From Antedon mediterranea (lineage: Eukaryota; Echinodermata; Crinoidea; Comatulida; Antedonidae): a stretch of DNA of 60,000 nt. This document shows positions 48,101-56,000 of the stretch, piece by piece. Below the pieces are notes generated by a model. It was not told where the DNA came from, searched no databases, and worked only from the letters and a program-made list of their open reading frames with translations. Where the stretch lies: NCBI RefSeq assembly GCF_964355755.1, contig NC_092675.1:20600912-20660911 (forward strand). The letters run 5' to 3'. The position numbers and the translations under genes were made by a program. Each line of letters starts with the position of its first letter. Position 1 is the first letter of the stretch.

Positions 48101-48548
48101 ACAGCCGTTCTTTGGTTACACAAATCAAGAGGTAATTGAAATGGTACGGACACGTCATATTTTGCCTTGTCCGAGCGGTTGCCCTCCACACGTATACGCC
48201 CTCATGACCGAGTGCTGGCAAGAGGTGCCTATACGTCGGCCATCTTTTAAAGCCATTTATACAAAGTTGCGATCTTGGGACGGCATGCCAACTGCAAATC
48301 ATAACGGTACGCATCTGTATACAACGGAGAACGACATAAGTACAGCGCCGTTACTTGGGCCCGCATCGCCTATACAATCGCACCACAGTTCAAGCTCAAA
48401 GAGTCACTGTTCGGCTTACAAGCCACAACCAATGAAAGTAACCCTGAACAATGAAAAAGCAATGTCAGAGAGTTCTGTTGCATCGTCATCGAAAACTCGT
48501 TCAACTGGAACAGCCAAAGTAGACCCAACAGAACAAACCGATGTTTGA
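36065..48548 (+). CDS. ROR: ROR-family receptor tyrosine kinase with duplicated Ig-Frizzled module (5' end missing)
   Basis: Twelve exons join in phase: 36065-36122, 38401-38705, 39128-39155, 40470-40882, 42322-42355, 43148-43437, 43751-43772, 44508-44914, 45294-45388, 45632-45776, 46902-47083 and 47424-48548. They encode 1,033 visible residues ending in TGA. Domain order (numbered from the first visible codon) is Ig 1 (~33-118), Frizzled CRD 1 (135-262), Ig 2 (~288-375), Frizzled CRD 2 (390-506), kringle (522-598), transmembrane helix (~612-635), tyrosine kinase (~668-950) and a Ser/Thr-rich tail. ROR receptors bind Wnt ligands through the Frizzled CRD and act at the plasma membrane. Ig 2, CRD 2, kringle and kinase all read as ROR; MuSK is less likely because of the kringle and the RDIY..DYY activation loop. 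Two Ig-Frizzled sets are not the usual family layout. The exon with the start codon and signal peptide was not found with confidence. Confidence is high for family and exons, lower for the exact gene name and 5' end. Confidence 0.93.
37354..38132. mobile_element. 779-bp hAT-like nonautonomous element in ROR intron
   Basis: The ends cctgtttctatag and caatagaaacatg are imperfect inverted complements, flanked by tctaagag on the left and cctaagag on the right, an 8-bp target duplication with one mismatch. Both subterminal regions are packed with AACCGTT / AACCGGTTT motifs on both strands (for example ttcaagaaccgttttttc, aaccggtttacacgg, gaaaccggtttcc), typical of transposase-binding repeats. The centre is relatively CpG-rich and has no transposase frame. 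Confidence 0.65.
38221..38380 (-). mobile_element. tRNA-derived SINE remnant next to the Ig 1 exon
   Basis: The reverse complement carries gttgccgggtggttaagag (tRNA-like head), tactcaattcatggttctgg and catgtgcactttaagaac in SINE order. The head is intact enough to recognise but the body is decayed. It ends about 20 bp before the exon acceptor. Confidence 0.6.
38401..38705 (+). CDS. ROR: ROR-like gene, first Ig domain exon
   Basis: The exon encodes an I-set type immunoglobulin domain. The Cys pair is C49 ([11 protein letters not shown]) and C101 (IQCTARN), with core W61 and the WGSRLTLKN stretch before the second Cys. It enters in phase 2 and leaves in phase 1, like the second Ig exon. It shares with that exon GNPQP, W.KN, WGSRLT and D.G...C.A.N. 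The second Ig is closer to standard ROR, so this one is the diverged copy. The donor is a|gtaagt. A tRNA-SINE remnant ends about 20 bp upstream of the acceptor. Confidence 0.92.
39128..39155 (+). CDS. ROR: ROR-like gene, 28-nt micro-exon between Ig 1 and Frizzled 1
   Basis: The exon is flanked by tttaaag and ag|gtaaga and encodes an acidic linker (IVTEEEVA with split codons on both sides). It enters in phase 1 and leaves in phase 2, exactly as the 22-nt exon between the second Ig and Frizzled domains does. Frame continuity on both sides is the main support, since an exon this short has little protein signal of its own. Confidence 0.75.
39181..39324. repeat. Three tandem ~48-bp repeats in ROR intron
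   Basis: The phrase aactaaatctttaaaattat followed by ttggcaaatgaattacta recurs at 39181, 39227 and 39279. The middle copy has an extra ccggta. Confidence 0.85.
40470..40882 (+). CDS. ROR: ROR-like gene, first Frizzled CRD exon
   Basis: The exon encodes a complete cysteine-rich Frizzled domain with ten cysteines (C135 ARC, DVC, SSC, AMC, PLC, KLC, NDC, DIC, PVC, C262 NLC) in CRD spacing. It shows the ELPFSGS stretch near the end but lacks several ROR-typical strings present in the second copy (PSLCHY, FPYCDE, CRDECE). It enters in phase 2 and leaves in phase 1. It is clearly a CRD but diverged, so its ligand may differ from that of CRD 2. Confidence 0.92.
40912..41025. repeat. Copy of the GGGGACAC family just after Frizzled 1
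   Basis: Motifs gatagaacccctcctttggg, acactcttattaaaggtaca and ccacccccaggggacacc follow the family order, starting 30 bp after the exon donor. Confidence 0.6.
41951..42104. mobile_element. Palindromic MITE family R1, copy D
   Basis: It starts aaactctgtctacactatca and ends agtttgatagtgtacacaga. The centre has accatatttgggtatatcac twice and catatatggacatgatgatg. The termini are clear inverted complements. A GGGGACAC-family copy follows directly. Confidence 0.8.
42121..42242. repeat. Copy of the GGGGACAC family beside MITE copy D
   Basis: It starts ctacagtggaacccctatta and contains aggggacacctttgggagcc and ttgtcccaaaggagtgtttt, a close match to the copy at 21493. Confidence 0.7.
42322..42355 (+). 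CDS. ROR: ROR-like gene, 34-nt linker exon joining the two modules
   Basis: The exon lies between ttttcacag and ga|gtaagt. With split codons it reads [12 protein letters not shown]. It enters in phase 1 and leaves in phase 2, which returns the frame to the phase needed by the second Ig exon. It occupies the place that the first kringle exon takes after Frizzled 2, so it may be a remnant or a new linker. Support is from splice signals and frame. Confidence 0.7.
42530..42604 (-). repeat. tRNA-like remnant
   Basis: The reverse complement reads ggtggtctagaagtacgagt and then gaggtcttgagtttgagccc, an older copy of the tRNA-like core seen at 42805. It has no intact stems. Confidence 0.45.
42721..43113. 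mobile_element. Foldback element with ~95-bp inverted arms and tRNA-like core, upstream of Ig 2 exon
   Basis: The left arm (aattagatgttttgccctac to agtagttctc) and right arm (gagaactatttgcgaatttt to gcaaaacatctaatt) are near-complete inverted complements over about 95 bp. Inside, the minus strand at ~42805-42880 reads as a tRNA-like sequence (ggtggtctagaggtatgaac, B box gggttcgagtccc). The phrase gtagtttttgcgtcagggag occurs at 42695 and again at 42957. The direct repeat attcattgattgt lies at 42680 and 43115. The element ends 34 bp before the exon acceptor. Confidence 0.7.
43148..43437 (+). CDS. ROR: ROR-like gene, second Ig domain exon
   Basis: The exon encodes an Ig domain with C303 ([11 protein letters not shown]) and C356 (YRCDATN), W315, the ROR-like WYKNDAPIE and GSRLTIKN strings, and [10 protein letters not shown]. 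It is the closer match to the single Ig of known ROR receptors. It enters in phase 2 and leaves in phase 1. The acceptor tgattag is weak in pyrimidines and lies 34 bp after a foldback element. Confidence 0.93.
43751..43772 (+). CDS. ROR: ROR-like gene, 22-nt micro-exon between Ig 2 and Frizzled 2
   Basis: This very short exon (tttacag before, gg|gtaagt after) encodes A-PHRPEE-G with split codons. It enters in phase 1 and leaves in phase 2, matching the 28-nt exon of the first module. ROR proteins have a short Pro-containing linker at this place. Without it the Ig and Frizzled exons could not join in frame. Confidence 0.8.
43839..43889. mobile_element. 51-bp perfect hairpin with flanking 9-bp direct repeats
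   Basis: Arms at 43839-43859 and 43869-43889 are perfect 21-bp inverted complements around a 9-nt loop. The 9-bp ccttcattt appears on both sides (43829-43837 and 43889-43897), like a target-site duplication. It lies in the intron between the 22-nt exon and Frizzled 2. Confidence 0.75.
44105..44234. mobile_element. Short DNA element with GGGCGGATCC ends
   Basis: The left end gggcggatcc and right end ggatccaccc are inverted complements with one mismatch, 130 bp apart, in the intron before Frizzled 2. No coding frame is present. Confidence 0.4.
44508..44914 (+). CDS. ROR: ROR-like gene, second Frizzled CRD exon
   Basis: The exon encodes a ten-cysteine Frizzled CRD (C390 to C506) with strong ROR signatures: [30 protein letters not shown], and [10 protein letters not shown] at the end. 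It enters in phase 2 and leaves in phase 1, as for CRD 1. In ROR this domain binds Wnt5-type ligands. It is very likely the ancestral CRD of the gene. Confidence 0.95.
44945..45077. repeat. Copy of the GGGGACAC family after Frizzled 2
   Basis: It starts acagtggaaatccacccttg, contains attcaggtgacaccacttt and aggggacattttgttggtct, and ends tacgttctactgta. It starts about 30 bp after the Frizzled 2 exon, the same place as the copy after Frizzled 1. Confidence 0.65.
45294..45388 (+). CDS. ROR: ROR-like gene, kringle exon 1
   Basis: The exon encodes the first part of the kringle: [16 protein letters not shown], then [11 protein letters not shown]. It ends in phase 0 at ttg|gtgagt. It holds the first two of the six kringle cysteines. 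Confidence 0.92.
45632..45776 (+). CDS. ROR: ROR-like gene, kringle exon 2
   Basis: The exon completes the kringle with [20 protein letters not shown] and ELCDVPKC, giving six cysteines in total. The acceptor is tgtacag and the donor t|gtaagt. The ROR kringle is the only kringle usually found next to a Frizzled domain in a receptor kinase, so this exon is strong evidence for the family. Confidence 0.94.
45822..45974. mobile_element. MITE with TTGGTTCCCACTAG-type ends, copy 1
   Basis: The left end cttggttcccactagagacg and right end cctaatgggaaccaaac are inverted complements over about 12-14 bp. The interior has caatcacgagcg, like the second copy at 50080. Confidence 0.65.
46190..46530 (+). 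mobile_element. tRNA-derived SINE in ROR intron
   Basis: It shares gcaagggttcgaggctgact (B-box region), tcttctcggataaggactat, tactttaaagaaaccagatc and gggggttaccccggtg with the copies at 35605 and 58385, and ends in an AAAATAAAAT tail. It begins downstream of the second kringle exon. Confidence 0.75.
46551..46700. repeat. Dispersed repeat shared with an HDAC3 intron
   Basis: The order gtctaatatgtctggtgttt, gtgtttttaatggtaac, ccttttggacttcaagaaaa is mirrored at 56640-56757 (gtctaaatttgcctggtttt, gtgtttttaatagtaa, cttttggacctcaagaaaag). Confidence 0.65.
46902..47083 (+). CDS. ROR: ROR-like gene, transmembrane exon
   Basis: After a short polar stalk ([12 protein letters not shown]), one hydrophobic helix ([19 protein letters not shown] onward, ~612-635) is followed by MRQSR, a basic stop-transfer signal on the cytoplasmic side. 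Five Cys and Met near the inner face could be palmitoylated (inference). It ends in phase 0 at tct|gtaagt. Confidence 0.9.
47215..47396. repeat. Two adjacent degraded copies of the GGGGACAC family
   Basis: The phrase cactacagccaacctctatt recurs as cactacagccaacccctatt 86 bp later, with gggacacctctattaggaag and aggttatactgtattt. The second copy ends about 28 bp before the kinase exon. Confidence 0.55.
47424..48548 (+). CDS. ROR: ROR-like gene, tyrosine kinase and C-terminal exon
   Basis: One 1,125-nt exon carries the whole kinase domain. Visible motifs are the Gly loop GQGTFG (675-680), VALK with catalytic Lys 702, HRDLATRN (808-815), DFG (828-830), activation-loop YSTDYY (Tyr 836, 840, 841), [22 protein letters not shown] and NQEVIEMVR. 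The RDIY..DYY and RLRSW-like KLRSWDG strings are ROR-specific. About 85 Ser/Thr/Asn-rich residues follow the kinase, much shorter than the Ser/Thr/Pro-rich tails of vertebrate RORs. The stop is TGA at 48546. Confidence 0.97.
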   Translation, partial: VHEFPRAAVKFHEVLGQGTFGNVFRGDLIGYEHQYSVTPVALKTLKPNTTPKMQEDFYHEAEVMASLKHPNIISLLGVVMRGQPMSMVFEYVNQGDLREFLSRHSPNSDVGFGSADDDTLSSLDQADFLKMAIQISAGMDYLSNLRFVHRDLATRNCLVGDNLTIKIADFGLSRDIYSTDYYHMQGQVLLPIRWMSPEAILYGRFSTESDVWAFGVVLWEVYNYGLQPFFGYTNQEVIEMVRTRHILPCPSGCPPHVYALMTECWQEVPIRRPSFKAIYTKLRSWDGMPTANHNGTHLYTTENDISTAPLLGPASPIQSHHSSSSKSHCSAYKPQPMKVTLNNEKAMSESSVASSSKTRSTGTAKVDPTEQTDV

Positions 48549-49028
48549 CCAAAACTAAATAGTAGCTATTTTATTGTTATGTAATAAGATATGTAACATT
48601 GTAAGAATAGTATTGTAAAATATGTAAAAACAGAGAACACATTTAGGGTTTGAATATTGCGAGAATATTGAATATCATACTGTAGATGGTTAAATAAGAG
48701 AACTATTGTAGACTTAGATGCTACACTAAAGATTTGGAGTAGTGATTGAAGCTATCATAACATAGAATGGTTTGTGAGCATGTGCATGTGCTTTGTAGCC
48801 TTGGTAATCTCATTGTGCAATTCAAAAACCTCTATTATCTTTGTTAAGAATTATAGCAAAAATACTGTATAATGTCATGTAATCCATTTTTAAGTTTATA
48901 CCCAAACCCCATTAGATCAGAAATTAACTGACCTACAAACAGGGTAGCCCAGTTGAGAATCTAGCAATTTATAATATAGAAGTTTACTGAAATATAAAGT
49001 TTTTTTGTAATTATTTGTAAAACTATAC

Positions 49029-49034
49029 AATAAA
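49029..49034 (+). terminator. Probable polyadenylation signal of the ROR-like gene
   Basis: AATAAA lies about 480 nt after the stop codon. It is the first clear consensus hexamer I noticed downstream of the coding sequence. A second AATAAA near 49716 could mark a longer 3' UTR. Confidence 0.45.
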
Positions 49035-50079
49035 TGCCATTGGTTTTATTTTATCTGTAATATACTACACTACATTTTCAACCTAATGTGATAGCTATAG
49101 CGACCACAAAGATATTACTGCAGACATGGGTATAAACAGAGTGAATTGGCAATGCAGAGACCACATACCAATGTCCATGTATAGTTTTACTTAAGTATTA
49201 TTCTATCGTAAAACCGGGAAGATTTCTTCTCTACAGTATTGTCTGCCAAAGAACACCTTGATATACTTAGTAATCCATCAAGATGGAAAGAATGACATAA
49301 GAGATAATTGATTAACCACACCACCAATGGCATTCCCAAACACATACATATACATCCCACCACATGATAGATTACTAGTGTTTTTGCCATGCAAATCTTT
49401 AAATATTTAAACAGTATTGTATAATAATGTTAGATAAGGGGTAAAGGGATCACAATATTTTAACATAGTTTTTCATTATATTAAAGTGGGTTTTTTTTAA
49501 GGAATGAATTTTAATATATAAAGTACATTGCCTTATTTTAAGTTGTATTATTAACATAAGAGGTGCAATGAATATGTTATTGTATATATGTACTGTACTG
49601 TTAAAACAACATAAGTATTGTTTTTGTTTTTTATCCTTAATTGAAATGCAAATACAGTATTTCTAATTTGATTTGTCTAATACTGTATTACAATCCCACC
49701 AATATCTTGATATAATAAATATTTTTTAAATACAAAACAGTATTTTTTAAAGATTTCTTACAATTATTTGTCTCCATTTTAAACAGAATCTCAAAGATTC
49801 ATTCCCACCTATTATGTATAACATCAATATTTATATACATTACCCTATTATTGGAATTTGTTCGGTGCCTATCAATTTGAAATATGCATTATTATTAGTT
49901 TGGAACAAATGGATAAGTTATTTTAAGAACAAAGTCCACATATAAATAAATGTTATTTTGAATTGAACTGAAATTGAATAAATGGTAAAAGTGTAAAAAT
50001 TGTACTGTAAGGTTTAATAACAAGACAAGTAACAGTATAAGATTGATTATTGATTGATTATTGATTGAGTATTGATTGA

Positions 50080-50423
50080 TTCCCACTAGGACGCAATCCA
50101 ATTGTGTACACGCAGCACAAATTGACCAATCACAAGCTTTGAAGGGGTTTAAATGGACATTATAACTGAAATTAGCAAAACATTAGCAAGATAATATATT
50201 TTAAACCCATTAGGAAAAAAAACTTAGACATTCCATTTAAAATATTAATTTCAAGTATTGGCTTCTAAAACCATAGAATAGGAAAATTTACAATATTTAT
50301 TTATTTCCAAATCATCATTGTTGTGAAATATAATGGAGTATGGTACACAATTATATTTAACAGATTTGGGTTAAGTTTGAGGACGATAATAATACCTTAA
50401 TTACCTTTGCGTCCTAGTGGGAA
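50080..50423. mobile_element. MITE with TTGGTTCCCACTAG-type ends, copy 2
   Basis: The left end ttcccactaggacgcaa and right end ttgcgtcctagtgggaa are perfect 17-bp inverted complements 344 bp apart. It contains ttgaccaatcacaagc, similar to copy 1. It inserted after an ATTGATTG simple repeat. Confidence 0.8.
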
Positions 50424-51039
50424 CCAAGTATTTATTTTTATTAAATTAAATACTTATAATGTGTCTTTGTTTTTGTTGATTAATAAACTAACTTTTATTA
50501 GTGGCAAAAAATGTTCCAAAATTTACATTAATTTGTATGATGAATTAGTAGGTCTATTTTTAGATAATGAAAGATTACAATTCTTGATAGTTAAAGAAGA
50601 CTATTGCTTAAAATTGAAAGTAATCGGTATTTCTATTCAACTATTTTTGCGATAAAAATTCCACGTAGTTCAATTTGTATATTATAATTGTCCATACGAA
50701 ATATATACAGTTAGGCTGCTTTAACCAGATGTGATTTCATGATATTATATTCATATTCATATTCATTTATTATCCAGAAAAATAAAACAATAATACAAAA
50801 AGCATAAATTACATAGAACAACAAGAAGCAGAGAAAAAAACATTGATTTATCAAAGACAAAATTAATTGAATTCTTTGTATGCATTTTTTAAGAGTTGTT
50901 AAAATTTCAAGATATATATTCATGGCCATATGAAATTGCATCAATTTAAAGTTAATGTTATAATAAATGTAAAATTAAGATTAAGTTATACGATGTGAGT
51001 TTAGATAATCTTTACCTTTTGGTGTGTTTGGTAATACTA

Positions 51040-51420
51040 TGGGTAACCCAAAAAGAGATACGTCTATTAAAGAGACATTAAAGGTCTCTAATTAAAGGCT
51101 AAATGGACTATACCTATAGAGATGGAGACCTATACAAAACAGATACTATTAAAGGGATACATTAGTAGAAGATTAAAGGGACATCTTACAAGGATCCTAT
51201 CAAATTAATAATGGGACATGCTATGGAACATCATAATAAGAAAACATCCTATTAAAGGGGCCTCCTATTAAAGTGATACAATGGACTATCTTATTATATT
51301 AAAGGGACACTCTCTTAAAGCAGCATACTAAGCAAGGGAAATTATGGATATCTTATTAAAGGGACACCGTTTTAAAGATTAATTAAACATTAAATGAGTA
51401 GGTTATTAAAGATAACCCTA
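51040..51420. repeat. Decayed tandem of a 'tattaaagggacat' motif
   Basis: More than eight variants of tattaaagggaca or tattaaaggggcc occur in about 380 bp at irregular spacing. They resemble the core of the GGGGACAC family, so this may be an old expanded copy. Confidence 0.5.
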
Positions 51421-52185
51421 AATGCCCCTCTTAACGCATTCCTTTGTAATGTTAACTGCATCAATCAAAACAAATTATGTACTTGTTTTATTCTTATTGA
51501 GGATATTCTTTATAAATTATAACAAGTATCAAAATAAGCAGCCAAGCTATGTTAAACAAGCTTTTGCATTTATGCAGCATAGTAACCCAAATTCTCTCAC
51601 TCTTGGTGATGTAAAATGTGTTATGCAGCTCCAGCCTAATTAGACACATAATGCCACTTGACAACTAAATGGGATAATGTCTTTTTTGTTGTAAAAACAC
51701 AGTTTAAATAAAGTGTACTGTTAACAATTACTTTGCCCATAGGCAATACATGTTAAAAAATAAGCATTAATCTACATTTTATCTTTGATCAATTGTCCGG
51801 TTTAATGCAAAATATTGTTGTTTATAATTTAGGTAATAAAACTGTAGATATGTATATATGCATTTCATGTTTTTCTTTTTGTATCTAATTAATTTGGCTT
51901 TTGATGCGCCTATATGTGTATATATGCTTAAATATTACTTTGAAATATCTGTATGTACATACATTAAATACTATTAATAAAACAAACTGGGTATGTTATT
52001 TATATGTACCCAAATATCCCTAAATAAAATGCTTAGCTTTTTATGTACTTCAAAAAATGAAATAAATTTCTAACACTTTATTTAAAATTGTGTTTTTTGT
52101 TTGTTTGTAATTTGTTTTAATATATTGGTGGAACCTACTTGTCTCTGGAGGAACACAACTTGTTTACAGACATGTGTATGAATAT

Positions 52186-52349
52186 CAGGGTCGTACGCAG
52201 GATTTTATTTGGGTGGGTGCGGATTAATATATTTTGTACCATTTTCATAATATTGAGTACTTATTTATTTTAAGACCCTATAAAATGTGGACCTTTTGCA
52301 ATTTGTGGGTGAGGGTCACACCCACCCCCCTCCCCTGCGTACGGCCCTG
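52186..52349. mobile_element. 164-bp MITE with CAGGGTCGTACGCAGG ends
   Basis: The left end cagggtcgtacgcagg and right end cctgcgtacggccctg are 16-bp inverted complements with one mismatch. AATAT flanks both sides (52181-52185 and 52350-52354) as a 5-bp target duplication. The interior is noncoding. Confidence 0.8.
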
Positions 52350-53028
52350 AATATACAGTACTTGCCTACAGTATTTTATTCATAAATACTGTCTTAGTGA
52401 CAGGCTGATGATGTGATGAGCAAACCATGTATTAATGATATGGCTATATGCTTGTAAAGAGAGATGGCAGTGGTGGAGGTTCAAAGGGTTTTCAAAATAT
52501 CACTGAGTCAAGGGCTGACCACCGGACAAAACTTTCTTGTTTTGTGCTTACATCAAATCCTGTAGGGACCCCTTTGAAAGAAGCCTTTTGGCCTTCCAAG
52601 TTTTTTTTCTCAAGTCTTTGTTTGTAGTATTCTATGTATCTATATTTTCATTCAGATTTTATGCTGTTATATAAATTTTACTGTTCTTGGAAAGCAATAA
52701 GTATCTTACTTACTACTTACTGGGTCTATCTGTTCCTGGATGTTATATCAAAGGTGAGGCACAATTTGAGAAAGAAAAGAAATCAGTCAAATTTTTAAAA
52801 ACAATGAATGATCATATAATGGTTCATAATCTCTGATTATAAATTGTGACTATCTTTTCGGATAATTCTATTGGATAAGAATTCGTCCCTCTATGAACAA
52901 ATATAGTAATGCCATTTTTGCGTGCCATAGTAAGTTTTTGTTAAAAGAATCTTTTTGTTGTTAATGTTGCGGTCAAAAAAGAAGCGGCTTCGGGTAAAAA
53001 TCACAGATTTCAGTGATAAAAAATAGTT

Positions 53029-53086
53029 ATGTCCAAAAAGACTATTTCTTACTTTTACGATGCTGACGTGGGGAACTTTCACTATG
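53029..53086 (+). CDS. HDAC3: HDAC3 exon 1, start codon
   Basis: The start ATG at 53029 opens [20 protein letters not shown], the conserved HDAC N-terminus, one residue longer than in vertebrates. The frame and family match force a junction at 53086 with donor g|gttcgt, which is a poor donor apart from its GT and the +5 G. The start is well supported by the alignment of YFYD and GNFHYG. Confidence 0.93.
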
Positions 53087-56000
53087 GTTCGTATGAAAAG
53101 AAATGTTATTGTATAAATGATTAAACCGCCTATGTCTGTGTTGTCTAGGCCCACAAAGGTCAGTCTGGGCATCCGGGCGAAAGTTAATTGGGATAGCATT
53201 CACGGGTAGTAGGATAGGCACTAGCTAGGCCTAGGCCATAGTATATTGTGATTGGTATGATTAGGCTTTGTTTTTATATGTTCTTCAATTTCTAATCCAT
53301 TCAAAGACCAAGCAAGGTCTCTCTCTCTCCCTGTCTGTCAATTAAATTAGCATGAAACCAAGTAATTAGAATTAATCATCAATTGTCAGTCATTTATTAT
53401 GATGATATTGATAGGCCTATATACACTCTGTTACCACTTTTGGGCCGAAACGTCTCACTTTAGACCGAATTTGTTTTGTTGGCATTTGTCACGTTTTTTA
53501 AAGGTGTTTAACAATCCGTATTTTATTTGATATTGACAATGTTGATATTGGCCTAATACTAATATATAAAATAAATTACTAAAAAACGTGATTTTATATT
53601 CAATTTATTACTTCGAAAACTTGTAACTTGTTTGCTTTATTGCATCTTTATCCCTACTAGTACTACCCCATAGTCTCACTAAAAATAAAGTTTGGGGGAA
53701 AATGCTTATTTTATGCTTATAAAATGCATATCAAAGCCGATAAATTTAAGTGTGCCGAATCGTCTGCAAGGCCGAATTGTACCGCTACCATCTGTTGAAT
53801 AGTAGTAGAAAAATATGAACAAAGAAAACAAATTGACACGATATAGTATTTTCTCTTATTTTCCAGGTCCTGGACATCCGATGAAACCACATCGTCTTGC
53901 CTTGACACACAACTTGGTACTCCATTATGGGTTATACAAAAAGTTACAGGTACAAATTTAATGTATACTGTTATACTGTACAATTAATATGATACAGGCA
54001 CAGTGCACTGCCTTCCATCAGTACATGGGAAGATGGTTCCTCAATTTTTTTTAATGATAAACCTTTGTAGGGCATTGCATGCACTAAATAAATATATGTA
54101 TCAACAAAAATATATTTTTTATTATAATTAATCATAATTATCTTATCTTTTCTCTCTTTTAGGTGTATCGACCATACAAAGCTACTGTTCATGATATGTG
54201 TCGGTTTCATTCCGAAGATTACATAGACTTTCTGCAGAAAGTAACTCCCCAAAATATACAAAATTATACCAAAAGTCTTAGTCATTATAATGTAGGAGAC
54301 GATTGTCCCGTCTTTCCCGGACTCTTTGATTTTTGTTCGATGTACACCGGTGCTTCCCTAGAAGGTGCTTGTAAGCTCAATAACAATGTAAGTTTTGTTT
54401 ATCTTTGAATTTTTGTTTAAAGGAAGATTAATAAAATTAGTTTTAAATATTCACTTCTGAAAACAAAAGAAACATTTAATTTTAACCAAAAACCGTTGTC
54501 TGACAAATAATTTAAGTATTTTTCGTATTTTTAAATTACATTTTATTCAGGTAACTGATTTTTTATTTCAATCCAGTTTTTGGTCAAAGTAAATAACTTA
54601 TATGCGACATTAAAATGGCATATTAAAGAAAATTTAAAAAAATTTTAGCGGACAATATATCTATAACCTCCCTTAAGATGATAAAGGAATGATTTTGCCT
54701 GTTTTAATTTATATTGTAATTGTAACAATTATATACTATGTATCTTTGTTGAAATAAATGTGAAGATGAATGAATAACAGTCTTAATTCAAGTGTAATAT
54801 ATTTTATTTTGCAGCTGTGCGACATAGCTATCAATTGGTCTGGAGGGCTACACCATGCCAAAAAGTTTGAAGCATCAGGGTTTTGCTATGTTAATGACAT
54901 AGTTATTGCAATATTAGAATTATTGAAGTGAGTTTTATCAGTTTAATTATTAACTGTTCTACTGTGCCATAATTAATCCTATGTAAATTGTTTCTTTGTA
55001 CATTGTTACTAGTGTCACTGTTGAAATTGCTATAAAATGGGCTTGTCAGACCATTGCTATAGTAAAGACAAGTTGTGTTCCTCTATTAACCTTAGCAATT
55101 TATCTTAATGTATCCAAAATGTGGTATGTTGGACAACAAGAATGTTCATATCTTAGAATGTAATTTAGTAGAAAGCATGTCATGGAAAAATTCCCTGACT
55201 TTACACACACAGCCACTGTTAGACACAGCCACTGTTAGAGACAGCCACTGTCACACACATCCACTGTCACACACATCCACTGTCACACACACAGCCACTG
55301 TCACACACAGCTATTGTCGCACACAGCCACTGTCGCACACAGCCACTGTCGCACACAGCCACTGTCGCACACAGCCACTGTCACACACAGCCACTTACCT
55401 AGGAAGGTAGGTTTATAGTTACAAAATCTGCAACTTGTTTAATTCGGCAACTTAATAGAATAAGAAGGGTCGTAAATCTAATACAGTATTCCAAATAAAT
55501 AACTTGCTAGCAAACAATTTATCACTTGAAATCAGTATAATTATTTTCTTTACCTAGATACCATCCCAGAGTACTATATATAGATATTGATATTCACCAT
55601 GGAGATGGCGTTCAAGAAGCGTTTTACCTCACAGATCGTGTCATGACTGTCTCCTTCCACAAGTATGGTAACCAATTCTTCCCTGGCACAGGTATGCTAT
55701 ATTTGTAAGGCTCTGTCTACACTATCAAACTAGTTTGACAAAAAAAAGTGTGATGTGCCTAAATATGGTAGTGTTATGCTTAAATATTGTGTAGTGATAT
55801 GACATCATCATGTCTATATATAGGCACATCACATTTTGTTGCCACATAAAGTTTGATAGTGTAGACAGAGCTTTTAGGCTTACTTGTAAGTAAAATGCAA
55901 ATGTCAAAAGTAAACAGATAATTCAAGGCTTGTTTAGTAACTCATTGGTCCTGGTTTCCCCAATTTCAGACATATAACCTATTATAGAATACATTAATTT

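Larger units (their letters stand above)
48549..53028. other. Intergenic region: ROR 3' UTR and HDAC3 upstream sequence
   Basis: It includes the probable ROR 3' UTR, a run of ATTGATTG repeats near 50041-50079, MITEs at 50080 and 52186 and a decayed tandem of 'tattaaaggga' at 51040-51420. No further gene is seen. The last few hundred bases before 53029 should hold the HDAC3 promoter, but no TATA box or other motif stands out. Confidence 0.5.

Noticed and set aside
52891-53199. 102-codon minus-strand frame
   Set aside because: It is the antisense shadow of HDAC3 exon 1 and flanks, with no domain-like content.
55108-55410. 100-codon frame with His/Thr repeats
   Set aside because: It is translation of a CA-rich minisatellite in an HDAC3 intron.
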